Assembly (NCBI RefSeq): GCF_003224335.1
Contig: NZ_QKLF01000001.1
Span: 248,001 to 312,000 of the forward strand
Direction of reading: 5' to 3'
Length of the DNA: 64,000 bases
From: Curtobacterium sp. MCJR17_055
GTDB lineage: Bacteria > Actinomycetota > Actinomycetes > Actinomycetales > Microbacteriaceae
This document shows, one piece after another, positions 39,629-48,159 of the stretch. The notes below the pieces were generated by a model. That model searched no databases and was not told where the DNA came from. It saw nothing but the letters and a program-made list of their open reading frames with translations. Made by a program: the position numbers and the translations under genes. Every line of letters starts with the position of its first letter. Position 1 is the stretch's first letter.

Positions 39629-40843
39629 ATGCGGCAGACCGGTCCGTGGCTCCGAGCCGCCGAGGGAGCGATGCTGCTGGGCCCCGACCGGGTGCCGGCG
39701 CCGACCGTCTTCGCGGAGATGAGCGCCCTCGCCGCAGCGACCGGCGCCGTCAACCTGGGACAGGGCTTCCCGGACGAGGACGGGCCCGCAGAGGTCCTCG
39801 ACGCGGCCGTCCGTGCGATCCGGGACGGTGCCAACCAGTACCCGCCCGGCCGCGGGACCCCGGACCTCCGTGCCGCCGTCGCCGAGCACCAGGCGCGCTG
39901 GTACGGGATCGACGTCGACCCCGACCGGGAGGTCCTCGTCACCGCCGGTGCCACCGAGGCCCTGGCCGCGACCCTCCTGGCGCTGGTCGAGCCCGGTGAC
40001 GAGGTCGTCACCTTCGAGCCGTTCTACGACGCGTACGGCGCGCTCATCCGACTCGCCGGCGCGGAGCACGTCACGGTCCCGCTCCGGGCGCCGGACTTCC
40101 TGCCGGACGAGGCGGACCTCCGCGCCGCGTTCTCCGACCGGACGCGCGTGGTCCTCGTGAACACCCCGCACAACCCGACGGGTCGGGTGCTGCCGATCGA
40201 GGTGCTCCGCACCGTGGTCGAGCTCGCGGAGCGCCACGACGCCGTGATCGTCACCGACGAGGTCTACGAGCACCTGGCGTTCGCCGGCACCCACGTGCCG
40301 CCGGCGTCGTTGCCCGGAGCGCGGGACCGCACGGTGTCGATCTCCAGCGCCGGGAAGACCTTCAACACGACGGGCTGGAAGATCGGCTGGCTCACGGCCC
40401 CGGCAGCGCTGGTCGAGGCGATCACGACCGTCAAGCAGTACCTGACCTTCGTCAACGGGGCACCCTTCCAGCCGGCGATCGCGACCGGGCTCCGCCTGCC
40501 CGACACGGTGTTCGCCGGGATCGCCGCCGACCTCGGGGCGAAGCAGGAGCTCCTCGCCACCGGTCTGGCCGCCGCCGGGTTCGGGGTGCTGCGCCCGGAC
40601 GCCGGCTACTTCGTCATCGCGGACGCCGCTCCGCTCGGACACGACGACGCCCGCGCGCTCTGCCTCGAGCTCCCGCGGCTCGTCGGCGTCGTGGGGGTGC
40701 CGGTGTCCGCCTTCGTCCGGCCCGACCACGTCGATGGGTACCGGTCGCTCATCCGGTTCGCGTTCTGCAAGCGCCGGTCGGTCCTCGAGGAGGCCGTGTC
40801 ACGGCTGGCCGGGCTCGCTCAGTCCCGCGGGACCACCGCGTAA
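39629..40843 (+). CDS. Class I/II pyridoxal-phosphate aminotransferase
   Basis: Fold-type I aminotransferase of 404 residues. The PLP lysine lies in SISSAGKTFNTTGWKIGW; other family elements are VNLGQGFPDEDGP, NTPHNPTGRVLP and the C-terminal arginine of LIRFAFCKRR. The GQGFPD and YPPGRGTPDLR segments resemble kynurenine/glutamine transaminase K and N-succinyldiaminopimelate aminotransferase DapC; the exact substrate is open. Two starts are possible, ATG 39629 (GAGAGG upstream) or ATG 39671 (GAGGGAG upstream). Its 3' end overlaps the convergent nitrilase-family gene by 25 bases. Confidence 0.92.
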   Translation: MRQTGPWLRAAEGAMLLGPDRVPAPTVFAEMSALAAATGAVNLGQGFPDEDGPAEVLDAAVRAIRDGANQYPPGRGTPDLRAAVAEHQARWYGIDVDPDREVLVTAGATEALAATLLALVEPGDEVVTFEPFYDAYGALIRLAGAEHVTVPLRAPDFLPDEADLRAAFSDRTRVVLVNTPHNPTGRVLPIEVLRTVVELAERHDAVIVTDEVYEHLAFAGTHVPPASLPGARDRTVSISSAGKTFNTTGWKIGWLTAPAALVEAITTVKQYLTFVNGAPFQPAIATGLRLPDTVFAGIAADLGAKQELLATGLAAAGFGVLRPDAGYFVIADAAPLGHDDARALCLELPRLVGVVGVPVSAFVRPDHVDGYRSLIRFAFCKRRSVLEEAVSRLAGLAQSRGTTA

Positions 40844-41634
40844 CGACCGAGGGACAGCGACGGGTTCACCGCCCGCACACGGTCCGTGACCGCGGTGTCC
40901 ACCGTCACCACGAGGAGCCCCGGCTCCGCGCCGAGCGCTGCGACCGCGGTGCCCGTCGGGTCGAGCGCCACCGACGCCCCGATCCCGACCGGGGGCGCCT
41001 GACCGACCCCGAGCACCCACACGGTGTTCTCGACGGCGCGCGCCGTGAGCAGGGTCCGCCAGTGGTGCTCCTTGCCCGGACCGCGGACCCACTCGGCCGG
41101 CAGCACGACGACGTCCGCGGCCCCGGTGTCCGTCGCGGCGAGACGTCGCGTCACCTCGGGGAACCGCAGGTCGTAGCAGGTCTCGAGCCCGACCCGGACG
41201 CCGTCGACCTCCACGACGGGCAGCTGCGCGGGGTCGCCGGCCTCGATGCGGTCGGACTCCCGGGAACCGAACGCGTCGTACAGGTGCACCTTCCGGTAGG
41301 TCTCGAGGACCGAGCCGTCCGCACCGATCGCGACGAGCGTGTTGCGGAACCGACCCGGGGTCTCCCCCGCCTCGGCGACGCCGACGACGAGTGCGATGCC
41401 GGTGCTCCGCGCGATCCGACGGAGGCCCGTGACGAACGAGCCGTGGAGCGGCTGCGCGGCCGCGACGAAGCGGTCGTCGATGTCGGCGGTGAAGTACGAG
41501 GTGTACTCGGGCGTGACCAGGAGGCGGGCGCCGCGCGCGACCGCGTCGACGGCGGCGGCGCGGACGGTCTCGAGGTTCGCGGCAGGGTCGTCTCCGGGGG
41601 CGAACTGCGCCGCGGCGATGGTCAGTGTCGTCAC
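40819..41634 (-). CDS. Carbon-nitrogen hydrolase (nitrilase superfamily amidase)
   Basis: Amidohydrolase of 271 residues with the complete triad Glu43 (TPEYTSY), Lys115 (YRKVHLYD) and Cys153 (LETCYDLRFPE). The short length and RKVHLYD/LRFPE motifs place it near the omega-amidase and deaminated-glutathione amidase group. An omega-amidase next to a glutamine-transaminase-like enzyme would make a functional pair (removal of ketoglutaramate-type products); that is inference from adjacency. GTG 41634 sits six bases after TAGCCT. Confidence 0.92.
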   Translation of the reverse strand: MTTLTIAAAQFAPGDDPAANLETVRAAAVDAVARGARLLVTPEYTSYFTADIDDRFVAAAQPLHGSFVTGLRRIARSTGIALVVGVAEAGETPGRFRNTLVAIGADGSVLETYRKVHLYDAFGSRESDRIEAGDPAQLPVVEVDGVRVGLETCYDLRFPEVTRRLAATDTGAADVVVLPAEWVRGPGKEHHWRTLLTARAVENTVWVLGVGQAPPVGIGASVALDPTGTAVAALGAEPGLLVVTVDTAVTDRVRAVNPSLSLGRYAVVPRD

Positions 41635-41640
41635 GGTGCC

Positions 41641-41646
41641 AGGCTA
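41641..41646 (-). promoter_or_regulatory. Leaderless promoter -10 for the nitrilase-family gene
   Basis: TAGCCT on the minus strand, six bases before GTG 41634. Confidence 0.55.
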
Positions 41647-41662
41647 ACCACGCCGGGCTCCG

Positions 41663-42259
41663 TCAGGACCGGACGTCGAGGACGTCGAACGACCGCCGCA
41701 GGATCCCCACGACGTCGTCGCCGCCCTCCGCCCACCTCGCCACCGAGACGTCGAAGCACCCGAGCGCGGCCTGCACGACCGTCCGCGCACGCAGGTCGCC
41801 GTCCGTCCCCCCGAGCCGGTCGACCACCAACGGGAGGAGCACCTCGGCCCAGGCGTGGTGCTTCTCGGTGTTCCGCGCCCGGAGCGACGGTGTGCTCAGC
41901 ATCACCCGGACGGAGCGCCGTCCGGTCTCCGGATCGTCGTCACTGCCGTGCTCGAGCATCGCCACGAAGGCCTCACGCAGGGCGCTCCAGACCGGTTCGT
42001 CCGCCGGACGTGCGCCGAACGCCGCGGCGAGGGCGGCACCGTGCCGGGCCGGGTCACCGATGACCGCGTCCTCCTTTGCCGGGAAGTACCGGTGGAAGCT
42101 CCGTGCCGAGATGCCCGCCTCCGCAGCCACCTGCTCGACCGTCACCCGGTCGAACCCCTCCGCGTCGAACCGGGCGATGGCGACCGCGGCGATGCGCGCT
42201 CGCACTGCATCGCGGGCGATGTCCCGTAGTCCGGGCCGTGCCTCCGCCGTCTCGCTCAT
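41663..42259 (-). CDS. TetR family transcriptional regulator
   Basis: Regulator of 198 residues. The N-terminal helix-turn-helix is clear (IARFDAEGFDRVTVEQVAAE followed by AGISARSFHRYFPAKEDAV); the rest is a helical ligand-binding domain without recognisable specificity. It is divergent from an aldo/keto reductase gene, the classic arrangement for a repressor controlling its neighbour and itself. ATG 42259 is six bases after TACGAT, so its own message is probably leaderless. Confidence 0.93.
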   Translation of the reverse strand: MSETAEARPGLRDIARDAVRARIAAVAIARFDAEGFDRVTVEQVAAEAGISARSFHRYFPAKEDAVIGDPARHGAALAAAFGARPADEPVWSALREAFVAMLEHGSDDDPETGRRSVRVMLSTPSLRARNTEKHHAWAEVLLPLVVDRLGGTDGDLRARTVVQAALGCFDVSVARWAEGGDDVVGILRRSFDVLDVRS

Positions 42260-42265
42260 GGTTCG

Positions 42266-42271
42266 ATCGTA
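42266..42271 (-). promoter_or_regulatory. Leaderless promoter -10 for the TetR gene
   Basis: TACGAT on the minus strand, six bases before ATG 42259. Confidence 0.55.
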
Positions 42272-42284
42272 CCCCTGAGTCAGC

Positions 42285-42326
42285 GTCTGCCGTAGTTGAC
42301 AGACTCTGCCAAGTACGGCGTACAGT
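42285..42326 (+). promoter_or_regulatory. Promoter and candidate TetR operator for the aldo/keto reductase gene
   Basis: A perfect -35 TTGACA (42296-42301) and TACAGT (42321-42326) are separated by 19 bases. The -35 lies within GTCTG-N10-CAGAC (42285-42304), an inverted repeat suited to a TetR dimer. A second small palindrome GTAC-GGC-GTAC precedes the -10. Confidence 0.55.
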
Positions 42327-42361
42327 GCCACTCGAACCACGATCCGTTCCAGGAGGACGAC

Positions 42362-43300
42362 ATGCAGCAACGAACACTCGGACGACAGGGCCTGGTCGTC
42401 AGCGCGATCGGCTACGGCGCGATGGGCACGACCTTCGCGTACGGCCCCGGCGACGACACGGAATCCGTCGCCGCGATCCGGCACGCGCACGACCTCGGCG
42501 TCACCCACTTCGACACCGCGGAGCTCTACGGCTGGGGAAGCGGTGAGCGGCTCCTCGGCGCCGCACTCGCCCCGATCCGCGACCAGGTCACGATCGCGAC
42601 GAAGTTCGGCTTCACGGACACGTACGCCCCGAACTCGCAGCTCGACCACATCCGCGACGTCGTCGACGCCAGTCTGCGCAACCTCGGCACCGACTCGATC
42701 GACCTGCTCTACCAGCACGTGCACGACCCGCAGGTCCCGGTCGAGGACGTCGTCGGCGTCATGCAGGAGTTCGTGCAGGCCGGCAAGGTCCGCTACCTCG
42801 GCCTGTCGAACACCGACGCCGAGAACATCCGCCGGGCGCACGCGGTCCACCCGATCTCCGTGCTGCAGACCGAGTACTCGGTCTTCGCCCGCGAGTCGGA
42901 GGACCTGTTCCCGGTCGTCGACGAGCTCGGCATCGGTCTCGTCGCCTACTCACCCCTGGCACGCGGCTTCCTCAGCGGCGCAGTGCGACCGCGGAGCACC
43001 TACGCGGAGGACGACATCCGCCAGTGGCTGGAGTGGTGGGCCCCGGAGAACTGGGACGCGAACACCGCGGTCGTCGCAGGGCTCACCGAGCTCGCTGCGG
43101 AGAAGGACGTCTCCCTCTCGCAGCTGGCGCTCGCGTGGATCCTGGCGCAGCGCGACGACATCGTCCCGATCCCGGGATCGCGGAACCCGGGGCGCGTCGC
43201 CGAGAACGTCACGGCCGCTGACGTCACGTTCACCTCGGACGAGCTCGCGCGCATCGACGCGCTCGGTCGCGGCGTCCGTGGCGCACGCGCCACGAGCTGA
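42362..43300 (+). CDS. Aldo/keto reductase
   Basis: NADPH-dependent TIM-barrel reductase of 312 residues. The catalytic tetrad is Asp51, Tyr56, Lys81 and His119 (FDTAELYG, ATKFG, LYQHVHD). The C-terminal NADP-binding motif is IPGSRNPGRVAENV, and YSPLARGFLSG is also present. It belongs to the AKR11/13-like group active on small aldehydes and ketones. AGGAGGACGAC precedes the ATG. Probably under control of the divergent TetR regulator and ended by a strong hairpin at 43335-43372. Confidence 0.95.
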   Translation: MQQRTLGRQGLVVSAIGYGAMGTTFAYGPGDDTESVAAIRHAHDLGVTHFDTAELYGWGSGERLLGAALAPIRDQVTIATKFGFTDTYAPNSQLDHIRDVVDASLRNLGTDSIDLLYQHVHDPQVPVEDVVGVMQEFVQAGKVRYLGLSNTDAENIRRAHAVHPISVLQTEYSVFARESEDLFPVVDELGIGLVAYSPLARGFLSGAVRPRSTYAEDDIRQWLEWWAPENWDANTAVVAGLTELAAEKDVSLSQLALAWILAQRDDIVPIPGSRNPGRVAENVTAADVTFTSDELARIDALGRGVRGARATS

Positions 43301-43334
43301 GCGAGCGACCGCGTCCTGGCAGGACCGGTGACGG

Positions 43335-43372
43335 ACGGGAGGCCCGGTGCCAGCTGGCGCCGGGCCTCCCGT
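43335..43372 (+). terminator. Terminator hairpin after the aldo/keto reductase gene (ACGGGAGGC family)
   Basis: Seventeen-base arms (43335-43351 and 43356-43372) with one G-U pair and loop AGCT. Same core and loop as 37440-37477. Confidence 0.85.
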
Positions 43373-43507
43373 TCGTTCTCCACGCACCCCGGCGTGTCGA
43401 CCCCGACGGCGGACGCGACGATGAGCCACGACGAGCAGAGGACGTCCGGAGGCACCGGACGGCGCGAGCGCGCCGGGATCGGCTTGAACGGGCAGAGGGG
43501 CCGGGAA

Positions 43508-43548
43508 CACGAAGAAGCCCCGGTCCGTGAGGACCGGGGCTTCTCGTG
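43508..43548 (-). terminator. Terminator hairpin downstream of tRNA-fMet
   Basis: Arms of 14 bases (43513-43526 and 43531-43544, AGAAGCCCCGGTCC type) with loop GTGA, extended by CACG/CGTG past a bulged A. Placed just after the tRNA 3' end on the minus strand. Confidence 0.75.
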
Positions 43549-43554
43549 TCGCGT

Positions 43555-43631
43555 TGGTTGCGGGGGCAGGATTTGAACCTACGACCTCTGGGTTATGAGC
43601 CCAGCGAGCTACCGAACTGCTCCACCCCGCG
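43555..43631 (-). tRNA. Initiator tRNA-fMet (anticodon CAT), CCA encoded
   Basis: Read on the minus strand, 77 bases ending in an encoded CCA. Initiator identity is shown by the unpaired C1-A72 end of the acceptor stem and by three consecutive G-C pairs in the anticodon stem (GGG...CCC) around the loop CTCATAA. T loop GTTCAAATC is standard. Confidence 0.95.
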
Positions 43632-43642
43632 GCACATGGAAA

Positions 43643-43671
43643 ACACTACACGGGATCGGGCGGGGTGCCAA
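43643..43671 (-). promoter_or_regulatory. Promoter of the tRNA-fMet gene
   Basis: On the minus strand TTGGCA (43666-43671) and TAGTGT (43643-43648) are separated by exactly 17 bases, with the mature tRNA starting about 11 bases after the -10. Confidence 0.7.
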
Positions 43672-43694
43672 ATCGAGCACCCCGCCCGCCCGCA

Positions 43695-46600
43695 TCAACC
43701 GTCGGAGCCGCTGCCACCCTGCGCTGCGATGGCGTCCTCGACGGCCTCCTGCAGTCGCTGGTCGGCCTCGGCGGCGGCGACCAGGTCGTTGTCGGCGTAC
43801 GCCTGCTCACGAGCCCGGAGCGCCTCGTCCGCTTCGGACAGCGCCTGCTGCAGGTCCGGCGTCGCAGCGCCGGAGGACGACCCACCGGTCGCGCCGCCGG
43901 TCGCACCACCGGTGGCACCGCCCGTCGAGCTCCCACCCGTCGACGTGTCGGAGCCCTCGTCGTCGGAGTCCGAGTTCCCCGCAGCCGCACCGGAGTCACC
44001 CGCGGCCGCGCCCGAGTTGCCGCCGAACAGTTCGTCGAGCGCCTCGTCGAGCGTGTCCTCGAACGCGATCTTGTCCCCGAAGGCCACGAGCACCTTCTGC
44101 AGCAGCGGGTACGACCCACTCGACGTGGACTGCACGTACACCGGCTGCACGTAGAGGAACCCACCACCGACCGGCAGCGTCAGCAGGTTGCCCTGCTTGA
44201 CGGTGCTGTTGCCCCGCTTGAGGATGTTGAGCTCCTGCGAGACGGCCGGGTCGGAGTTGAACAGGTTCTGCACCTGCGACGGGCCGGGGATGCTGTCGGT
44301 CTTCGGGATCGTCAGCAGCGTGAGCTTGCCGTAGCCCTCGCCCTTCTTGCCCTTGCCTGCCCCGCTGGCGTCGGATCCGACGGCCAGGTAGCCGGTCAGC
44401 ACGTTCCGCGCGTTCGACGACGAGTTCTGCTTCGGGATGTAGGTGCTGTACAGCGAGTAGGCCGTGCCCGCGCCCGGCACCTTCATCGTCAGGTAGTACG
44501 GGTCCTGCTGGTCCGGGTTCGTCGCCGTGGTCTGCGTCCCGAGCGCGTTCGTGGTGTTCGCGTTCGTCCCGGTGGTGGTGCCCGCCGAGTCGGCGTCCCC
44601 GGCGCTCGTCGAGGTCGAGGTCGGGTCGACCGGCGTCGTCCACGCGTCGTCGCCCGAGTAGAACGAGTTCGCGTTGGTGACGTGGTACGTGCCGAGGATG
44701 CTCCGCTGGACCTTGAACAGGTCGGTCGGGTAGCGCACGTGGGCGAGCAGGTCGGCGCTCATCGCGGACACCGGCTGCAGCGACGTCGGGAAGACCTTCT
44801 GCCACGTCTCGAGCACCGGGTCCTTCGTGTCCCAGGCGTAGAGCGTGACCTTGCCCGTGTAGGCGTCGACCGTGGCCTTCACCGAGTTCCGGATGTAGTT
44901 CACCTGGTCGGTGCGGAAGCTGCCGGAGTCGGTGCCGTTGATGCTGTCCGTCATGCTCTGGCTCTGCGAGTACGGGTACGCGTTGCTCGTCGTGTAGCCG
45001 TCGACGATCCACTTGATGCGGTTGTCGACGATCGCCGGGTACGCGTCCTGGTCCAGCTTCAGGTAGGGCGCGACGTTCTGCACGCGCTTGACCGGGTCAC
45101 GGTCGTACAGGATCTGCGAGTCGGCGTTGACGGCGTTCGACAGCAGGATCTGCTCCGACTGGAACTTCGCCGCGTAGACCAGGCGGTTGAAGAAGTTGCC
45201 GATCTTCGGTCCGCCGTCCGCCGCGTAGGTCGTGGTGGCGTTGCCGTCGTCGTCGTCCGAGCCGGACGGGTAGTCGAGCTCGACGTCCTTCGTGCCCTCC
45301 GGTGCCCCGACGATCGAGTACGCCGGCGAGTTCTCGCCGAAGTAGACGCGCGGCTGGTACTTGCCGAGGGTGTCGCCGGCCGGGATGCCCGACTCGATGA
45401 ACACCGGCTTGCCGTCGGATGCCCGCTGGTTGCCGTACGCCGCGACGACGCCGTAGCCGTGCGTGTAGACGAACGTCCGGTTGTACTGGGTGGCCGAGGC
45501 ACCGAGGCCGTCGAGGTCGATGTCACGCACCGCGAGCACGGTGTCCTCGGTCTTGCCGTCCACCTGGTAGCGGTCGACGTCGAGCTGGTCGGGGAACTTG
45601 TAGTACTGCCGGTACTGCTGGAGCTGGCTGTACGTGTCGGAGACGATCTTGGGGTCGATGATGCGGATGTTCGCCGTCGTCTGGGCGTCCTCGGACAGGG
45701 CACCGGTCGTCGCCGTGGTGGTGGCGTCGTAGTCCTGTTCCTGGACCCCGGCGACGTTGTAGGCGTCCCGGGTGGCGTCGATGTTCCGCTGGATGAACGC
45801 GGACTCGAACGAGCGCTCGCTCGGTGCGACCTGCAGGCGCTGGACGATCCAGGGGTAGATCCCGCCGATGACGATCGCGGACACCAGGAGCAGCCCGGTC
45901 CCGATGATCGACACGCGCCAGCGGCCGATGACCGCCGTCACGATGAACAGGATCGCCACGATCGCCGCGATGCCCGCCATGATCTCGCGGCCCGGGATCG
46001 TCGCGTTCACCTCGGTGTACTGCGCGCCCGTGATGAGGGAGTTGTCCTTCGTCAGCGCCGTGTACTGGTCGAGCCAGAGACTGGCGGCCTGCAGCGCGAT
46101 GTAGAGCGCGGCCGTGATCGCGAGCTGGATGCGCGCGGCCTTCGAGATGCGGACCTCTCGACCGCCGAAGCGGATCGCGCCGTACAGGTACGTCGCGGCG
46201 AGCGCGGCGAGGCCGGCGATGAGCACGACGGCGGATGAGTACGCCACGACGGCGCGCCAGAACGGCAGCTCGAAGACGTAGAACCCGACGTCGAGCCCGA
46301 ACTGCGGGTCGGTCTTGCCGAACGGCGTCCGGTTGAGGTACTCGAGGACGGTGCTCCAGCGCGGTGCGGTCGCCAGACCGGCGAAGACGCCGAGCACCGC
46401 GGGGATGCCGAGCACCACGACGCGGCGCAGCGGCTCGATGACCTGCTGGTAGCGGTCGAGCTGCGCGTTGAGCTTCGCGTAGACCGGACGGAACCGGAAA
46501 GCGAGGACGATGCTCAGCCAGACCGGGATCGCCATGCCCAGGAAGCCGGCGACGAACATGGCCGTCCCGGCGAGCCACCGGGTGGTCAGGACGCGCTCGA

Positions 46601-46745
46601 ACCCGAGCTGCGCGAACCACGCGTAGTCGGTGTACAGGCTGGCGAAGATGAAGAAGCCGATCACCAGTGCGGCCAGCACGATGATCGTGACCACGATCGG
46701 GACACGCGGCGAGCGCCGTCCCGCGGTGGACGAGGTGTTCGTCAC
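43695..46745 (-). CDS. UPF0182 family large membrane protein
   Basis: Protein of 1016 residues with about seven N-terminal membrane helices (residues 15-330) and a large extracytoplasmic domain. Recognisable UPF0182 (COG1615) segments are YTDYAWFAQLGFERVLTTRW, NRTPFGKTDPQFGLDVGFYV, FVYTHGYGVVAAYGNQ, and TLYAWDTKDPVLETWQKVFP. The function of the family is unknown. After the conserved domain comes a tail of about 130 residues: a Ser/Gly/Thr/Ala repeat stretch (GGATGGATGGATGG) and then a helical, probably coiled-coil end. GTG 46745 has GGAG twelve bases upstream. Next to the YlbL-like protease gene, as in other actinobacteria. Confidence 0.93.
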   Translation of the reverse strand: MTNTSSTAGRRSPRVPIVVTIIVLAALVIGFFIFASLYTDYAWFAQLGFERVLTTRWLAGTAMFVAGFLGMAIPVWLSIVLAFRFRPVYAKLNAQLDRYQQVIEPLRRVVVLGIPAVLGVFAGLATAPRWSTVLEYLNRTPFGKTDPQFGLDVGFYVFELPFWRAVVAYSSAVVLIAGLAALAATYLYGAIRFGGREVRISKAARIQLAITAALYIALQAASLWLDQYTALTKDNSLITGAQYTEVNATIPGREIMAGIAAIVAILFIVTAVIGRWRVSIIGTGLLLVSAIVIGGIYPWIVQRLQVAPSERSFESAFIQRNIDATRDAYNVAGVQEQDYDATTTATTGALSEDAQTTANIRIIDPKIVSDTYSQLQQYRQYYKFPDQLDVDRYQVDGKTEDTVLAVRDIDLDGLGASATQYNRTFVYTHGYGVVAAYGNQRASDGKPVFIESGIPAGDTLGKYQPRVYFGENSPAYSIVGAPEGTKDVELDYPSGSDDDDGNATTTYAADGGPKIGNFFNRLVYAAKFQSEQILLSNAVNADSQILYDRDPVKRVQNVAPYLKLDQDAYPAIVDNRIKWIVDGYTTSNAYPYSQSQSMTDSINGTDSGSFRTDQVNYIRNSVKATVDAYTGKVTLYAWDTKDPVLETWQKVFPTSLQPVSAMSADLLAHVRYPTDLFKVQRSILGTYHVTNANSFYSGDDAWTTPVDPTSTSTSAGDADSAGTTTGTNANTTNALGTQTTATNPDQQDPYYLTMKVPGAGTAYSLYSTYIPKQNSSSNARNVLTGYLAVGSDASGAGKGKKGEGYGKLTLLTIPKTDSIPGPSQVQNLFNSDPAVSQELNILKRGNSTVKQGNLLTLPVGGGFLYVQPVYVQSTSSGSYPLLQKVLVAFGDKIAFEDTLDEALDELFGGNSGAAAGDSGAAAGNSDSDDEGSDTSTGGSSTGGATGGATGGATGGSSSGAATPDLQQALSEADEALRAREQAYADNDLVAAAEADQRLQEAVEDAIAAQGGSGSDG

Positions 46746-46862
46746 TTGTTGTGCTCCAGACGTGTCGGACCGGCGGCGCCGGCAGGCCGAGCCGTCAGTG
46801 CTGACGATCCTATTCGTCCCGGCCGACAGTGAACCTGTGCCGCATCTCAGGATCGCGCCCCG

Positions 46863-46913
46863 GGCCTCCCGGCCCAGCCGTCCGGGCCGTCCGTGCCGGT
46901 CGTCCGGGAGGCC
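46863..46913 (-). terminator. Hairpin after the YlbL-like protease gene
   Basis: GGCCTCCCGG (46863-46872) and CCGGGAGGCC (46904-46913), with a 31-base GC-rich loop. The arm sequence again contains the GGGAGGC core found in the other terminators. Confidence 0.5.
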
Positions 46914-46947
46914 GGCGGCCCGGAGACCGCGGCAGCGCGCCTGGCGC

Positions 46948-48057
46948 TCAGGAGGTGCAGCGCTCGAGCCCGGCCGTGCTCCGGCCCGCCGCGATCGTCT
47001 CGAGGTCGGTGACCGCCTGGTCGAGCGTCGAGACCGCGTACACGTCGAGGCCGTCCGGTACGTGTCCGACCACCTCGTCGCAGTTCGCCTTCGGGGCGAG
47101 GAACACCGTGGCGCCCGCCGACTCGGCGCCGTGGAGCTTCTGCCGGATGCCGCCGATCGGTCCGACCGCGCCACCGGCGGTGATCGTGCCGGTCCCGGCG
47201 ACGTGCTCGCCGCCGTTCAACGCGCCGGGCGTGATCTCGTCGATGATCCCGAGCGCGAACATCATGCCCGCCGAGGGCCCGCCCACGTCCTGCAGCGCGA
47301 TGTCGACGTCGAAGGGGAAGTCGTAGTGCTCGACCACGCCGACGCCGAGCAGCGCGGTGCCCTGCTCGGTCCGCGGGGTGACCGAGAGCTCCCGCGTCGC
47401 CCCGTCCCGCTCGACGGTGATCGTCGCCGGTGCGCTCGTGCCGTGCTCCGCGACGAGCTGCCGGAGGGTCGACGCGTCGGAGTTCGTGGTGAGGGACGTG
47501 CCGTCGAACGCCGTGATGACGTCCCCCTCACGGACCACGCCGTCGGCCGGGGAGCCCTGCTGCACGGTGCCCACCTCGAGTTCGCTCGGGACCTCGAACC
47601 CCTCCTGCACGAGGGCCGCGGCGACGGAGGACTGCTGGGAGTTCGTCATGTCCGCGGCGTCCTGCTCGTTCACCTGCTCGGTCGTCCGTCCGGGCGGGTA
47701 GATCGCGCTCGCGGGCACCACCGCCTCGGACTCCGAGAAGAGGGCGCGGATGACGCTCGTCCACGGCGGCCGTTCGGTCGCCGTGCCCTGCACACTGACC
47801 GTGAGCATGTCGAGCGCGCCCGACGTCGGGTAGGTGCGGTGCCCGTCGATCTGGATGAGTTCGACGTCCTTCGCGTCCTTGCCGGTCCCCTGCCGCTGCG
47901 TGCCGATCGTGTTGAACACCGGGCCGGGCATCTCGATGAGGTACGGGCTCGGCAGCAGGCTCGCGACGACCGCCAGGACGAGGGCGCCGACGACGAAGGC
48001 CCAGCCGACCGTCCGTGAGCGCGAGCGACGACGGGGGGCGGGGGCGAAGAGGGTCAC
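46948..48057 (-). CDS. PDZ-containing Lon-type (S16) serine protease, YlbL family
   Basis: Membrane-anchored protease of 369 residues. One N-terminal helix (17-36) is followed by the conserved SPYLIEMPGPVFNTIG, a PDZ domain (about 150-230, GSPADGVVREGDVITAFDGT) and a Lon proteolytic domain (about 235-350) with the Ser262-Lys307 dyad (GGPSAGMMFALG, VGPIGGIRQKLHG). No AAA ATPase domain is present. In Bacillus the homologue YlbL has been linked to degradation of a checkpoint division inhibitor; a similar regulated-proteolysis role is possible here. GTG start. Confidence 0.94.
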   Translation of the reverse strand: MTLFAPAPRRRSRSRTVGWAFVVGALVLAVVASLLPSPYLIEMPGPVFNTIGTQRQGTGKDAKDVELIQIDGHRTYPTSGALDMLTVSVQGTATERPPWTSVIRALFSESEAVVPASAIYPPGRTTEQVNEQDAADMTNSQQSSVAAALVQEGFEVPSELEVGTVQQGSPADGVVREGDVITAFDGTSLTTNSDASTLRQLVAEHGTSAPATITVERDGATRELSVTPRTEQGTALLGVGVVEHYDFPFDVDIALQDVGGPSAGMMFALGIIDEITPGALNGGEHVAGTGTITAGGAVGPIGGIRQKLHGAESAGATVFLAPKANCDEVVGHVPDGLDVYAVSTLDQAVTDLETIAAGRSTAGLERCTS

Positions 48058-48146
48058 ACGGGTCCTTCCGGAGGCTGTTCGCCCACGGCGCAGCCGGACG
48101 GGCGGTTGCCCGGGCCGGTCCCAGGCACGGCCTCACGGGCAGCGGT

Positions 48147-48152
48147 TAGCGT
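48147..48152 (+). promoter_or_regulatory. Leaderless promoter -10 for the zincin gene
   Basis: TAGCGT, seven bases before ATG 48160. Confidence 0.6.
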
Positions 48153-48159
48153 AGTCGGC

